From: an uncultured Alphaproteobacteria bacterium
GTDB taxonomy: Bacteria > Pseudomonadota > Alphaproteobacteria > HIMB59 > GCA-002718135
DNA length: 39,300 bases
Direction: 5' to 3'
NCBI GenBank assembly: GCA_902602845.1
Contig: CACKSN010000008.1
Location: 1-39,300 of the forward strand
The translations under genes were made by a program, and so were the position numbers. The notes below the pieces were generated by a model that saw only the letters and a program-made list of their open reading frames with translations, ran no database searches and was not told the origin of the DNA. Shown here piece after piece: positions 29,282 through 39,300 of the stretch (positions within the stretch are counted from its first letter, which is position 1; the number at the start of each line of letters is the position of its first letter).

Positions 29282-29443
29282 TGATGGTCAATTTGATCAT
29301 CACCTGTCAAAGACTGCAGGGGCCTTAAGGCTTAATTACCTGCATAGACTGAAGTAAGTTGTTAATTTACTTCTTGGCAGGCTTAAGATTAGTTTGATGG
29401 GCAAACTAATTTTGGCAACATTAGATTAATATCTAATAATAAA
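29282..29443 (+). ncRNA. Ribosomal protein L10 mRNA leader
   Basis: Structured 5' region between rplA and rplJ, in the position of the L10 leader to which L10-(L12)4 binds to shut down its own translation. Visible stems are TGATGGTC/GATCATCA (29282-29302), GCAGG/CCTGC (29316-29320 with 29339-29343) around the small palindrome GCCTTAAGGC, GAAGTAA/TTACTTC (29351-29373), and a last hairpin at 29385-29413. The GACTGCAGG and TAGACTGAAG stretches look like the conserved core of such leaders. Assigned by position and shape; no covariance search was run. Confidence 0.65.
29385..29413 (+). terminator. Hairpin with T-run in the rplJ leader (possible attenuator)
   Basis: ATTAGTTT (29388-29395) pairs perfectly with AAACTAAT (29403-29410) across a 7-base loop. 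Three further pairs outside (AAG with TTT, one G-T) run into a TTTT. This is the shape of a weak intrinsic terminator 43 bp before rplJ. It may lower read-through from the L11-L1 genes or switch with the upstream stems of the leader. Confidence 0.4.
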
Positions 29444-29455
29444 ACCGAGGTTGAC

Positions 29456-29977
29456 GTGAAACGTTCTGAAAAAAAAGACTTTGTATCTAATCTCAAAGAC
29501 GAATTTTCAAAATCTTCTTCAATAATTGTCGCTGAATATTCAGGATTAACTGTTGAAGAGTCGGAAAGTCTTAGAAAAGAAATGAGAGAGAATGGTGCAA
29601 AATTTAAAGTGACTAAGAACAGGCTCACAAAACTTGCTATTGCAGATACTCAATTTAATGAAATTTCAGATTTATTTAAAGGACCAACAGCAGTTGCTTA
29701 TTCGGCTGATCCAGTTGCTCCAGCAAAAGTTGCTGTAAGTTTTGAAAAAAAATTTGATAATTTTAAAATAATTGGTGGAGGTTATAATGGTGAAAAAATT
29801 GATAAAGAAAGAATTAATTTTCTAGCTCAATTACCATCATTAGATGAACTAAGAGGCAAACTTATAGGTCTAATTTCTGCTCCAGCTCAAAAAATTGCTA
29901 CCATAGCAATTGAACCAGGAGCACAAATTGCAAGACTTATTAGCGCAAACAGTAGTAATTCAAAAGAGTCGAACTAG
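29456..29977 (+). CDS. rplJ: 50S ribosomal protein L10
   Basis: Base of the ribosomal stalk that holds L7/L12 dimers. The 173-residue protein starts at a GTG with a GAGG Shine-Dalgarno at 29447-29450; this start gives the normal N-terminus MKRSEKKDFVSNLKDEF. It has IIVAEYSGLTVEESESLRKEMRENGAKFKVTKNRL, DLFKGPTAVAYS, and a C-terminal helix for L12 binding. Control by the leader above is expected. Confidence 0.98.
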   Translation: MKRSEKKDFVSNLKDEFSKSSSIIVAEYSGLTVEESESLRKEMRENGAKFKVTKNRLTKLAIADTQFNEISDLFKGPTAVAYSADPVAPAKVAVSFEKKFDNFKIIGGGYNGEKIDKERINFLAQLPSLDELRGKLIGLISAPAQKIATIAIEPGAQIARLISANSSNSKESN

Positions 29978-29999
29978 GTAAATATAGGAGTATAAATTA

Positions 30000-30374
30000 A
30001 TGGCTGACTTAAATAAAATTGTTGAAGAATTATCTTCCTTAACAGTACTTGAAGCGGCAGAACTTAGTAAAATGCTAGAGGAGAAATGGGGTGTCTCGGC
30101 TGCAGCACCAGTTGCGGTGGCGGCAGCTCCAGCAGCAGGTGGAGATGCACCAGCTGAAGAAAAATCCGAATTTGATGTAGTACTTGCTGAGTCAGGTTCA
30201 AATAAAATTGCTGTAATTAAGGAAGTAAGAACTATTACAGGGTTAGGTTTAAAAGAAGCTAAGGATTTAGTTGAAGGCGCGCCTAAACCACTTAAACAGG
30301 GTGTTAAGAAAGAAGATGCTGATGCAATGAAAAAATCATTAGAAGCAGCTGGCGCAAAAGTTGAACTAAAATAA
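30000..30374 (+). CDS. rplL: 50S ribosomal protein L7/L12
   Basis: Flexible stalk protein that recruits elongation factors. The 124-residue protein has an N-terminal dimerisation helix ([25 protein letters not shown]). An Ala/Pro hinge at about residues 35-55 follows, then the factor-binding domain with [23 protein letters not shown] and [21 protein letters not shown] at 29987-29990 is 9 bases before the ATG. A strong hairpin follows before rpoB. Confidence 0.99.
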   Translation: MADLNKIVEELSSLTVLEAAELSKMLEEKWGVSAAAPVAVAAAPAAGGDAPAEEKSEFDVVLAESGSNKIAVIKEVRTITGLGLKEAKDLVEGAPKPLKQGVKKEDADAMKKSLEAAGAKVELK

Positions 30375-30377
30375 ATT

Positions 30378-30404
30378 ATAAGGCCTCCACAATGGAGGCC
30401 TTGT
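30378..30404 (+). promoter_or_regulatory. rplL-rpoB intergenic hairpin (attenuator or RNA-processing site)
   Basis: AAGGCCTCC (30380-30388) and GGAGGCCTT (30394-30402) form a perfect 9 bp stem with a 5-base loop ACAAT, extendable by about two pairs. Only GTAAAC follows, with no T-run, so it is not a classic terminator. In E. coli the same gap holds an attenuator and an RNase III site that lower rpoBC expression relative to rplJL; this hairpin sits where that control would act. Confidence 0.6.
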
Positions 30405-30423
30405 AAACATAAAGGATTAATTA

Positions 30424-33400
30424 ATGAGTTTAGATTACGTAAATAAGAAAAAAATCAGAAAATCATTTGGAAAAATTCCTCTTGTAACTTCCCTTCCAAA
30501 TTTAGTTGAGGTTCAAAAAAGATCATTCGATAGTTTTTTACAACTTCGTATTGATCCTGAAAAAAGAGATAACTCAGGTTTGCATGCCGTATTTAAATCT
30601 GTCTTCCCAATTAATGATTATGCTGAAAGAGCAACGGTAGATTACGTAAGCTACAACTTAGGTATACCAAAATATGATGTTGACGAGTGTTCACAGAGAG
30701 GAATGACTTATGGAGCACCCCTTTTGGTAAACTTCAGATTAATTATTTGGGATATTGATGAAATAGCAGGAACTAAATCGGTAAGAGATATTAAAGAGCA
30801 AGAAGTTTACATGGGAGACATTCCATTGATGACTAAAAATGCAACATTCGTTGTAAATGGCACTGAAAGAGTAGTAGTTAGTCAAATGCACAGATCGCCA
30901 GGTGTTTTTTTTGATCATGATTTTGGAAAAACTCATACTAGTGGTAAATTTTTATTTAATGCAAGAATTATTCCTTATAGAGGTTCTTGGTTAGACTTTG
31001 AGCATGATGCAAAAAATAATATTCATGCAAGAATTGATAGAAAAAGAAAGTTTCCAGTCACAACATTGTTTAAATGTCTGCTTAGTAAAATGTCAGCAAA
31101 TTATCTCAATGAATGTGAAAAAAACAAGATCGAACCAGATCCAAAAAAAATATTGGGTATGTCTGGCGAAGAAATTTTAAATACCTTTTATGATAATTTA
31201 TTGTATAAAAAAAATGATTATGGGTGGCAATTTAAAGAAGAATTGTCTTTCTACAAAGCAAAAATTTTAAATCATGACATTATAGATTCCAATTCAGGAA
31301 AAATTCTTATTTCAAAAGGAACAAAAGTTAATCAGAAATTAATTAAGGATTTAAAAAACAAAAATATAACTTCACTTACTATAAGCGATGAATCTTTAAT
31401 TGGTCATTTTATTGCATCTGATATAATTGATATTAAAACAGGTAAAATATTTTTTGAAGCTGGATATGAAATAGATGAACAATTTTTAGATTTTATAAAA
31501 GAAAGTAATATAAATAAATTAGACATTCTTAGAGTTGATAATATAGAAATTGGCTCCTACATTAGAAGCACATTACAACTTGATAAAGCAAGATCAAGAG
31601 AAGAGGCTTTATTTGAAGTTTTTAAAATTTTAAGACCAGGTGAACCTCCTACCATAGAAACAGCAGAAAATTTATTTAATAATCTTTTCTTTAACCCCGA
31701 CAGGTATGATCTTTCATCTGTTGGTAGGTTAAAAATAAGTGCAAAATTTAAAAAAGAAACTTCAGTCGAACAAAGAGTTTTAGACAAAAGTGATATTTTA
31801 GATGTTGTTAAACATATGCATAACTTAATTGATGGTAAAGGTGACATTGATGATATTGATCATTTGGCTAACAGAAGAGTCAGGTCTGTTGGTGAGCTTT
31901 TAGAAAATCAATATAGAATTGGTCTATTGAAAATGGATAGAGCTATCAAAGAACGACTTAGCTCATTAGAAGTTGATAATATTATGCCTCAAGATATTGT
32001 TAATGCTAAACCAGTTGTAGCTTCAATTAAAGAATTTTTTGGCTTGAGTCAATTAAGTCAATTTATGGACCAAACTAATCCTTTAAGTGAAATAACTCAC
32101 AAAAGAAGAGTATCAGCTTTAGGTCCCGGAGGTCTTAATAGAGAGCGTGCAGGTTTTGAAGTGAGAGATGTGCATCAAACTCATTATGGTCGTATTTGTC
32201 CAATTGAAACACCTGAGGGAGCAAACATTGGTTTAATAAACAGCTTGGCATCATATTCCAGAATTAATAAGTATGGTTTTATAGAAACTCCTTATAGAAT
32301 AGTTACTAATTCCAAGGTTACAGATAAGGTAATTTATTTAAGTGCTATTGATGAAGATGATTTTGTAATCGCACAAGCAAATGCAGAAATAGATACAAAA
32401 GGAAAATTTATTAACGATATTGTGAGTTGTAGAAAAAATGGTGAATTTATTAATGCCGAAGTAGATTCAATAGATTTAATGGATGTTTCACCACAACAAC
32501 TAGTTTCTGTGGCCTCTTCATTAATTCCTTTTCTCGAGAATGATGATGCAAATAGAGCATTAATGGGCTCAAACATGATGAGGCAAGCTGTACCATTAAT
32601 AAAACCAAAGGCGCCTTTGGTTGGAACTGGAATGGAATACACAGTTGCGAAAGATAGTGGATCTACACTAGTAGCAAAAAGAGAAGGTATCGTTGATCAA
32701 CTTGATGCCAATAGGATCGTAATTAGAGTTACAGATAAAAATGATACATCACTTAATAAAATAGATATTTATAATCTTCTCAAATTTCAAAGATCAAACC
32801 AAAATACATGCATAACTCAAAGACCTTTGGTAAGCGTAGGAGACAAAGTTATAAAAAATCAAGTTATTGCTGACGGACCTGCAACTGAATTAGGTGAATT
32901 GGCTCTTGGAAGAAATGTTTTAGCAGCATTTATGCCATGGAATGGATATAATTTTGAAGACTCAATACTAATATCTGAAAAAGTAGTTCAAGATGATGTT
33001 TTTACATCAATACATGTCGAAGAATTTGAAGTAATGTCACGTGATACCAAGTTAGGTCCTGAAGAGATTACTAGAGATATTCCTAATGCTAGTGAAGAAA
33101 TGCTAATAAATCTTGATGAAACAGGTATAGTTTATATTGGTGCCGAAGTATCCTCTGGCGATATTTTAGTAGGAAAAGTTACACCTAAAGGAGAGTCTCC
33201 AATGACTCCAGAAGAAAAATTACTTAGAGCAATATTTGGGGAAAAAGCTGCCGATGTAAAAGATACAAGTTTAAGAGTACCTCCAGGTGTTAAAGGAACT
33301 GTTGTAGAAATAAGAGTTTTTTCAAGAAGGGGTATTGAAAAAGATGAAAGAGCAATCAGTATTGAAAATAACCAAATTGAAAAAATAGCACGAGACAGGG

Positions 33401-34629
33401 AAGATGAATTAAAAATACTTGAGAAAAGTTTTACTAATCATCTTAAGGAGCTTCTAGTAGGTAAAAATTTTGTATCTGGTAATGATAATTTAAAGAAAAA
33501 TACATCTATTTCTTTTGACCAAATTGAAAGTCTAAGTTTAAGTGCGTTACTAAAAGTAAATATATCTGAAGAAAAAACAAACAATCAGATTGAGGCATTA
33601 GTGAAAAACTATGAGAATCAACTTGGAAATATAAATCAAAAATTTGAAAATAAAATTGATAAAATTCAAAGTGGAGATGAGTTATTACCAGGTGTTTTAA
33701 AACTAATTAAGGTTTTCATAGCAGTTAAACGCAAACTTCAACCTGGTGATAAAATGGCAGGTAGGCATGGTAACAAAGGTGTTATTTCAAAAATTTGTCC
33801 AGTTGAAGATATGCCTTACTTAGAGGATGGGACTCCTGTTGATATTGTTCTTAATCCTTTAGGAGTGCCTAGCAGAATGAATATTGGTCAAATTTTAGAA
33901 ACACACTTGGGTTGGGCCTCTGCGTCACTTGGAAGGCAAGTAAACACAATGATACATAAGATGCAAAAAGAAGGTCAGACCAAAGATCTTAAAAATAAAC
34001 TAATTGATATTTATAATTACCCAGAACACAAAAAAACTATTGATAAGATGAATGACGATGAAATTATGGAACTTGCTGATAATCTCAAAGATGGTATTCC
34101 TTTTGCTACTCCAGTATTTGATGGAGCAAAAGAAAAAGATATCTCTAAATTATTAGAAAAATCAGGAGTTTCAATTACTGGTCAAGAAATATTATATGAT
34201 GGGGTAACGGGAAAAAAATTTGAAAGACCAGTTACAGTTGGCTACATGTATATGTTAAAGCTTCATCATCTAGTTGATGAAAAAATCCATGCTAGATCAA
34301 TAGGGCCGTACAGCCTTGTTACTCAACAACCTCTTGGTGGTAAAGCCCAATTTGGAGGCCAAAGATTTGGTGAAATGGAAGTTTGGGCATTAGAAGCTTA
34401 CGGTGCCGCATATACTCTTCAAGAAATTCTTACAATTAAGTCTGATGATGTGGCTGGGCGTACTAAAGTTTATGAATCAATTGTTAAAGGTGATAATAAT
34501 TTTGAATCTGGAACTCCTGAGTCATTTAACGTTATGGTAAAAGAATTAAGATCTCTAGGTCTTAACCTTGAATTCAAAGAAAACTTAAAAGAAAACAACT
34601 TAATTAACTTAATAGGTAAAAATGAATAA
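30424..34629 (+). CDS. rpoB: DNA-directed RNA polymerase subunit beta
   Basis: Large catalytic subunit of RNA polymerase, 1401 residues, in the alphaproteobacterial size range and a little longer than E. coli. The rifampicin pocket region [32 protein letters not shown] is present with wild-type-looking residues. The [34 protein letters not shown]-like (here [17 protein letters not shown]) and [15 protein letters not shown] motifs are intact. The C-terminal [17 protein letters not shown] closes the protein. An extra lysine- and isoleucine-rich segment at roughly residues 285-360 matches the lineage insert of alphaproteobacterial beta subunits. It overlaps rpoC by 8 bp (ATGAATAA). Confidence 0.99.
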   Translation: MSLDYVNKKKIRKSFGKIPLVTSLPNLVEVQKRSFDSFLQLRIDPEKRDNSGLHAVFKSVFPINDYAERATVDYVSYNLGIPKYDVDECSQRGMTYGAPLLVNFRLIIWDIDEIAGTKSVRDIKEQEVYMGDIPLMTKNATFVVNGTERVVVSQMHRSPGVFFDHDFGKTHTSGKFLFNARIIPYRGSWLDFEHDAKNNIHARIDRKRKFPVTTLFKCLLSKMSANYLNECEKNKIEPDPKKILGMSGEEILNTFYDNLLYKKNDYGWQFKEELSFYKAKILNHDIIDSNSGKILISKGTKVNQKLIKDLKNKNITSLTISDESLIGHFIASDIIDIKTGKIFFEAGYEIDEQFLDFIKESNINKLDILRVDNIEIGSYIRSTLQLDKARSREEALFEVFKILRPGEPPTIETAENLFNNLFFNPDRYDLSSVGRLKISAKFKKETSVEQRVLDKSDILDVVKHMHNLIDGKGDIDDIDHLANRRVRSVGELLENQYRIGLLKMDRAIKERLSSLEVDNIMPQDIVNAKPVVASIKEFFGLSQLSQFMDQTNPLSEITHKRRVSALGPGGLNRERAGFEVRDVHQTHYGRICPIETPEGANIGLINSLASYSRINKYGFIETPYRIVTNSKVTDKVIYLSAIDEDDFVIAQANAEIDTKGKFINDIVSCRKNGEFINAEVDSIDLMDVSPQQLVSVASSLIPFLENDDANRALMGSNMMRQAVPLIKPKAPLVGTGMEYTVAKDSGSTLVAKREGIVDQLDANRIVIRVTDKNDTSLNKIDIYNLLKFQRSNQNTCITQRPLVSVGDKVIKNQVIADGPATELGELALGRNVLAAFMPWNGYNFEDSILISEKVVQDDVFTSIHVEEFEVMSRDTKLGPEEITRDIPNASEEMLINLDETGIVYIGAEVSSGDILVGKVTPKGESPMTPEEKLLRAIFGEKAADVKDTSLRVPPGVKGTVVEIRVFSRRGIEKDERAISIENNQIEKIARDREDELKILEKSFTNHLKELLVGKNFVSGNDNLKKNTSISFDQIESLSLSALLKVNISEEKTNNQIEALVKNYENQLGNINQKFENKIDKIQSGDELLPGVLKLIKVFIAVKRKLQPGDKMAGRHGNKGVISKICPVEDMPYLEDGTPVDIVLNPLGVPSRMNIGQILETHLGWASASLGRQVNTMIHKMQKEGQTKDLKNKLIDIYNYPEHKKTIDKMNDDEIMELADNLKDGIPFATPVFDGAKEKDISKLLEKSGVSITGQEILYDGVTGKKFERPVTVGYMYMLKLHHLVDEKIHARSIGPYSLVTQQPLGGKAQFGGQRFGEMEVWALEAYGAAYTLQEILTIKSDDVAGRTKVYESIVKGDNNFESGTPESFNVMVKELRSLGLNLEFKENLKENNLINLIGKNE

Positions 34630-37600
34630 AGAACTTACAAACATATTTAATCAGAGTTTAGGAGTACAAAATTTTAATAGCCTTAAAATAGCTATAGCAA
34701 GCCCAGAAGATATTCGATCTTGGTCTTTTGGAGAGATAAAAAAACCAGAAACAATAAATTACAGAACATTTAAACCAGAAAAAGATGGACTGTTTTGTTC
34801 AAGAATATTTGGTCCAGTAAAAGATTATGAATGTTTGTGTGGTAAATATAAAAGAATGAAATTTAGAGGAATTATTTGTGAAAAATGTGGAGTAGAGGTC
34901 ACGCTCTCAAAGGTTAGGAGAGATAGAATGGGTCATATTGAACTTGCAGCTCCTGTTTCTCATATATGGTTCATGAAGTCACTACCAAGTAGAATTGCTA
35001 CACTGCTAGATATGACAATAAAAAATCTAGAGAAAGTTTTATACTTCGAACAGTTTATTGTAGTTGAACCAGGTTTAACGGACTTGAAGAAAGGTGATAT
35101 AATATCTGAAGAGCAATACATTCATTATCAAGATGAATATGGAGAGGACTCTTTTAGCGCAGCTATTGGTGCAGAAGCTATAGAGCAAATGCTATTAAAT
35201 ATTGATTTGGAAAATGATTATAAGCAATTAAAAATAGAACTTTCTGAAACAAAATCAGAGCTTAAAAAAACAAAAATTACGAAAAGGATTAAATTAATAG
35301 AATCTTTTATAATTTCAAAAAATAAACCAGAATGGATGATTCTGAGAGTTTTGCCTGTAATTCCGCCTGAATTAAGACCTTTAGTTCCGCTCGATGGAGG
35401 AAGGTTTGCTACGAGTGATCTGAATGATTTATATAGACGTGTAATCAATAGAAATAACAGATTAAAAAGATTAATTGATTTAAGAGCACCAGACATAATT
35501 ATAAGAAATGAAAAAAGAATGCTTCAAGAGTCAGTTGATGCTTTATTCGACAATGGAAGGAGAGGCAGGGTAATTACATCTACTAATAAAAGACCACTTA
35601 AATCCTTATCAGATATGTTAAAAGGTAAGCAAGGAAGATTTAGACAAAATTTACTTGGCAAAAGAGTGGATTATTCTGGAAGATCAGTAATTGTTGTTGG
35701 ACCAAATCTAAAACTACACCAATGTGGTATTCCAAAAAAAATGGCTTTAGAACTATTTAAACCATTTATATTTCATAAATTAGATATTTACGGTTGGGCT
35801 AACACAATTAAAGCTGCAAAAAAATTAGTTGAAAAAGAAGATCCTAGGGTTTGGGATATTTTGGAAGAAGTTATAAGAGAACATCCAGTTCTTTTAAATA
35901 GAGCGCCAACACTTCATAGATTAGGTATACAAGCGTTTGAACCAACTCTTATCGAAGGTAAATCAATTCAACTTCATCCACTTGTTTGTACTGCATTTAA
36001 TGCAGATTTTGATGGTGATCAAATGGCAGTTCATGTTCCTTTAAGTCTAGAGTCTCAATTGGAGGCTAGAGTTTTAATGATGAGCACCAATAACATTCTA
36101 TCGCCTTCAAGTGGTAAGCCGATAATTGTTCCATCGCAAGATATTGTTTTAGGAATTTACTATCTATCAATTTTAAGAACTAATCAAAAAGGTGAAGGAA
36201 AAAATTTCCTTGATTTAAGCGAAATTATTAAATCTTTAGAAAATAATGATATCAACTTACATACCAAAATAATTTCTAGAGTTCAGCGATTTGATGGAAC
36301 TACAGAAAAAGTAGAAACAACACCTGGTAGAATGATACTTGGAAGTACGTTACCACATAACGAACAAATAAAGTTCGAAATGGTTAACAAAATTTTAACA
36401 AAAAAAGAAGTAAGTAATTTAATAGACACTGTTTACAGATTTTGTGGTCAAAAAGAGACAGTCTTATTTGCTGATAAAATGATGCAGACTGGATTTAAAT
36501 ATGCTGCTATTGCAGGAATATCATTTGGAAAAGACGATTTAATTATTCCAGATGATAAACAAAAACTTTTAGATGAGACTCAAAAGAAGGTTAAAGAATA
36601 TGAAAGTCAATATCAAGACGGACTTATAACTCAGGGAGAAAAGTATAATAAAGTTGTAGATGCGTGGTCTGATTGCACTAATCGAGTAGCAGATAAAATG
36701 TTAGAAGTAATCTCTAATCCTACTGATAATCAACCGATTAATTCAGTATATATGATGGCACATTCGGGCGCTAGAGGATCTGCAGCTCAATTGAAACAGC
36801 TTTCTGGTATGAGAGGTTTAATGGCTAAGCCTTCTGGAGAAATTATTGAAAATCCAATTAAATCTAATTTTAAAGAAGGTCTTTCAGTATTAGAATATTT
36901 TACCTCAACTCATGGTGCAAGAAAGGGATTAGCAGACACAGCGCTTAAAACTGCAAGCAGTGGTTATTTAACTAGAAGGTTAGTTGATGTTGCTCAAGAC
37001 GCAGTAATTAGGGAAGAAGATTGTAAAACTGAAAATGGTGTATTGGTTGAAGAAATAATTGATGCTGGAAACATAACATCGCCACTTTCTGAGAGAATAT
37101 TAGGAAGAACTCCAGTAAAAGCAATAGAAGATGAAAAAGGTAATATTATTGTTGCAGCTGGTGAAATAATATCTGAACAACATTTAGAGAACATATCAAA
37201 AATTGGTATTAGATCTTTGAAGATTAGATCTGTGCTTACTTGTGAGACAGAGGATGGAATTTGTGCAAAATGTTATGGACGAGATCTTGCTAGGGGTACT
37301 GAAGTAAATATTGGTGAAGCAGTTGGAATAATTGCTGCGCAATCGATTGGTGAACCTGGTACACAATTAACTATGAGAACGTTTCATATAGGGGGTGCAG
37401 CCAGTTCATCAGTTGAGCAATCTAACTGTATATCTCCTGTTGATGGTCAAATTCATTTCGATAACATAAAAATTATCAAGGATAAATTTGAGAATAAAAT
37501 AGTATTAAGTAGAAATGCAAAAATTACTATTACACAGAATAATGAAGAAAAGTTCACTTCAAATATACCTTTCGGTGCAAAAATACTTTTTGATGAAAAA

Positions 37601-38740
37601 AGTAATGTTAAGCCAAATGATATTATTGCTGAATGGGATCCCTATACATTACCAATTATTGCAGAAAAAAATGGTTTTGCAAAATATATTGATTTGAAAC
37701 AAGGAAATTCTTTCAGAGAAACAGTTGATGATACTACCGGTATTTCGAGTAAAATAGTCATTGATTGGAGTCAAAATCAAAAAAGCAAAAATTTTAAACC
37801 AGCAATTAATATAATAGACAGTCTTAATGATGAAAAAGAAGATAATTTTCTTAATTATCCAATGTCAATTGATACAATAATTAGCGTAGAAGATGGTCAA
37901 CAAGTTTCTGCAGGACAAGTGCTAGCAAGGATTCCAAAAGAATCTTCTAAGACAAAAGATATTACTGGAGGGCTTCCTAGAGTTGCAGAATTATTCGAAG
38001 CGAGAAAACCAAAAGACCCAGCTATCATGTCAGAAATTGACGGAAAAATATCTTTCGGAAAAGATTATAAAAACAAAAGAAGAGTTATAATATCTAGTAT
38101 TGAAAATGAAGAAACTGTAGAATTGCTAATTCCAAGATCAAAATATTTAAATGTTCAAGAAGATGATTTTGTAAAAAAAGGTGATATTTTAGTTGAAGGA
38201 ACTCCAGTACCACATGATATCCTTAGAATATTGGGAGTAGAAGAATTAGCCAGATATTTAGTAAGAGAAGTTCAATCAGTATATAAATTACAGGGTGTTT
38301 ATATTAATGATAAGCACATTGAAACTATAGCTAGGCAAATGCTTCAGAAGGTTTTAATCAAAGATCCTGGAGATTCTAATTTGATATCTGGTGAACAAAT
38401 TCAAAGAAGAGATTTAATAAAAATTAATAAGTTATTGGCTAGTGATAATAAAAATATCATTAAATATGAGCCAGTTCTGCTAGGTATTACAAAAGCAAGC
38501 CTCCAAACAAACTCATTCATATCTGCCGCTTCTTTCCAAGAAACAACAAAAGTTCTTACTGACGCTGCAACATTAGGAAAAGTCGATACTTTAAATGGAC
38601 TAAAAGAAAACGTTATTGTTGGAAGGCTCATACCAGCGGGTACAGGTAGGATGACTTCAGAGTACGAAAAAGTTGCAAATTTAAAAGATCAGGAAATAAT
38701 TGAGGAAAATAAGTCTAAAAATGTTGAAAATATTGAATAA
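34622..38740 (+). CDS. rpoC: DNA-directed RNA polymerase subunit beta'
   Basis: Catalytic subunit that holds the active-site magnesium, 1372 residues. The N-terminal zinc ribbon is [23 protein letters not shown]. The catalytic loop [15 protein letters not shown] has the three aspartates. The bridge helix and trigger loop region contains [28 protein letters not shown] and [16 protein letters not shown]. The second zinc site is [19 protein letters not shown]. The C-terminus is normal for the family. It overlaps rpoB by 8 bp, and rpsL follows after 102 bp. Confidence 0.99.
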   Translation: MNKELTNIFNQSLGVQNFNSLKIAIASPEDIRSWSFGEIKKPETINYRTFKPEKDGLFCSRIFGPVKDYECLCGKYKRMKFRGIICEKCGVEVTLSKVRRDRMGHIELAAPVSHIWFMKSLPSRIATLLDMTIKNLEKVLYFEQFIVVEPGLTDLKKGDIISEEQYIHYQDEYGEDSFSAAIGAEAIEQMLLNIDLENDYKQLKIELSETKSELKKTKITKRIKLIESFIISKNKPEWMILRVLPVIPPELRPLVPLDGGRFATSDLNDLYRRVINRNNRLKRLIDLRAPDIIIRNEKRMLQESVDALFDNGRRGRVITSTNKRPLKSLSDMLKGKQGRFRQNLLGKRVDYSGRSVIVVGPNLKLHQCGIPKKMALELFKPFIFHKLDIYGWANTIKAAKKLVEKEDPRVWDILEEVIREHPVLLNRAPTLHRLGIQAFEPTLIEGKSIQLHPLVCTAFNADFDGDQMAVHVPLSLESQLEARVLMMSTNNILSPSSGKPIIVPSQDIVLGIYYLSILRTNQKGEGKNFLDLSEIIKSLENNDINLHTKIISRVQRFDGTTEKVETTPGRMILGSTLPHNEQIKFEMVNKILTKKEVSNLIDTVYRFCGQKETVLFADKMMQTGFKYAAIAGISFGKDDLIIPDDKQKLLDETQKKVKEYESQYQDGLITQGEKYNKVVDAWSDCTNRVADKMLEVISNPTDNQPINSVYMMAHSGARGSAAQLKQLSGMRGLMAKPSGEIIENPIKSNFKEGLSVLEYFTSTHGARKGLADTALKTASSGYLTRRLVDVAQDAVIREEDCKTENGVLVEEIIDAGNITSPLSERILGRTPVKAIEDEKGNIIVAAGEIISEQHLENISKIGIRSLKIRSVLTCETEDGICAKCYGRDLARGTEVNIGEAVGIIAAQSIGEPGTQLTMRTFHIGGAASSSVEQSNCISPVDGQIHFDNIKIIKDKFENKIVLSRNAKITITQNNEEKFTSNIPFGAKILFDEKSNVKPNDIIAEWDPYTLPIIAEKNGFAKYIDLKQGNSFRETVDDTTGISSKIVIDWSQNQKSKNFKPAINIIDSLNDEKEDNFLNYPMSIDTIISVEDGQQVSAGQVLARIPKESSKTKDITGGLPRVAELFEARKPKDPAIMSEIDGKISFGKDYKNKRRVIISSIENEETVELLIPRSKYLNVQEDDFVKKGDILVEGTPVPHDILRILGVEELARYLVREVQSVYKLQGVYINDKHIETIARQMLQKVLIKDPGDSNLISGEQIQRRDLIKINKLLASDNKNIIKYEPVLLGITKASLQTNSFISAASFQETTKVLTDAATLGKVDTLNGLKENVIVGRLIPAGTGRMTSEYEKVANLKDQEIIEENKSKNVENIE

Positions 38741-38754
38741 AATAAGATATTTTC

Positions 38755-38781
38755 TTGACTTATACACTATCAATTTATAAA
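38755..38781 (+). promoter_or_regulatory. Putative promoter for rpsL-rpsG
   Basis: TTGACT (38755-38760) followed by TATAAA (38776-38781) with a 15 bp spacer lies just after rpoC. The predicted RNA would start near 38788 and give a leader of about 55 bases. That leader contains a short stem, CTACGA with TCGTGG. The spacer is two bases shorter than ideal, so confidence is moderate. A GAGG at 38834-38837 is the rpsL Shine-Dalgarno. Confidence 0.4.
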
Positions 38782-38842
38782 GACCCGCTACGATTTGTTA
38801 AAGGTCGTGGATTAGTTTCCAAACACTTAACTTGAGGATCAA

Positions 38843-39214
38843 ATGCCAACAATTAATCAACTTGTCCGTAAAGGTAGGACAAACGTAAAAAAAAGAAATA
38901 AGGTTCCAGCCTTAGATCAAAGTCCTCAAAAAAGAGGGGTATGCACCAGAGTGTACACTACAACCCCTAAAAAACCAAATTCAGCTCTACGTAAAGTTGC
39001 CAGAGTTAAGCTTACTAATGGACAAGAAGTTTCAGCTTATATACCTGGTGAAGGACACAATCTTCAGGAGCATTCTGTAGTTTTGATTAGAGGCGGAAGA
39101 GTTAAAGACCTGCCGGGTGTGAGATATCATATTTTGAGAGGCACCTTAGATACTCAAGGTGTAAGCTCTCGAAAACAAAGAAGATCATTATACGGTGCTA
39201 AGCGCCCTAAATAA
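38843..39214 (+). CDS. rpsL: 30S ribosomal protein S12
   Basis: Decoding-centre protein of 123 residues. It starts [12 protein letters not shown] and carries [18 protein letters not shown] with Lys43 and a later [14 protein letters not shown] segment, both in the streptomycin-sensitive form. [14 protein letters not shown] is also intact. It begins the str operon, followed 2 bp later by rpsG; fusA would be expected beyond the window. Confidence 0.99.
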   Translation: MPTINQLVRKGRTNVKKRNKVPALDQSPQKRGVCTRVYTTTPKKPNSALRKVARVKLTNGQEVSAYIPGEGHNLQEHSVVLIRGGRVKDLPGVRYHILRGTLDTQGVSSRKQRRSLYGAKRPK

Positions 39215-39216
39215 TT

Positions 39217-39300
39217 ATGTCAAGAAGAAGAGCAGCAGAGAAAAGAACAATACTTCCTGATCATAAGTACAAAGATCTAATTTTAGCTAAATTTATGAAT
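39217..39300 (+). CDS. rpsG: 30S ribosomal protein S7 (3' partial)
   Basis: The first 28 codons read MSRRRAAEKRTILPD followed by HKYKDLILAKFMN, the standard S7 N-terminus that binds 16S rRNA. The gene runs off the end of the window. It starts 2 bp after the rpsL stop, as in other str operons. Confidence 0.95.
   Translation, partial: MSRRRAAEKRTILPDHKYKDLILAKFMN

Overview
The window reads as a gene-dense chromosomal segment from an AT-rich, streamlined alphaproteobacterium. Support comes from the rluD-rpoH pair, HisZ beside PurA, a TIGR02186-type protein after a TauE/SafE permease, the alphaproteobacterial-style PyrE and FabI, and the order tRNA-Tyr, tRNA-Gly, tuf, tRNA-Trp, secE, nusG, rplKAJL, rpoBC, rpsL, rpsG. 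The strong A+T bias, very short spacers and many 1-15 bp gene overlaps suggest a free-living marine lineage such as SAR11 (Pelagibacterales) or a similar streamlined group. That placement is inference; no rRNA is present.

Region 1 (1-12.8 kb) holds housekeeping genes. A plus-strand run carries ftsH (5' end outside the window), glmM, hisZ and purA. It meets a minus-strand pair rluD-rpoH. A small membrane protein gene, xseB and a TlyA-type methyltransferase gene follow on the plus strand, then fabI-aroC on the minus strand, pdxH on the plus strand, and a nucleotidyltransferase gene and pyrE on the minus strand.

Region 2 (12.3-24.8 kb) is the accessory-looking metabolic part. A minus-strand run encodes FdhD, MobA, a YeiH-type exporter, a TauE/SafE permease, an unrecognised 135-residue membrane protein, a TIGR02186-type membrane protein and a universal stress protein. 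The plus strand carries a TupB-like tungstate permease, MobB, MoeA, and an NAD-linked formate dehydrogenase made of a NuoE-NuoF fusion subunit and a large molybdenum/tungsten subunit. A TusA-like sulfur carrier sits between MoeA and the dehydrogenase. Together these genes import the metal, build and sulfurate the bis-MGD cofactor, and oxidise formate to CO2 with NADH formation. The exporters next door probably deal with sulfur oxyanions.

Region 3 (24.8-39.3 kb) is the translation and transcription core: four tRNAs, rlmB, tuf, secE, nusG, the L11/L1 and L10/L7-L12 genes, rpoB, rpoC, rpsL and the start of rpsG. RNA structures lie before rplJ and between rplL and rpoB.

I saw no CRISPR array, insertion sequence, prophage or clear new defence system. 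No stretch longer than about 300 bases lacks a gene; the longest spacers are 25656-25825 and 29273-29455, both described below. The points most worth checking are the compact formate dehydrogenase and cofactor cluster with its orphan permease, the FdhD that lacks the second cysteine of the usual CxxC, the YeiH/TauE/TIGR02186 operon with an unknown membrane protein, and the shared palindromic start and stop codons at divergent and convergent gene pairs.
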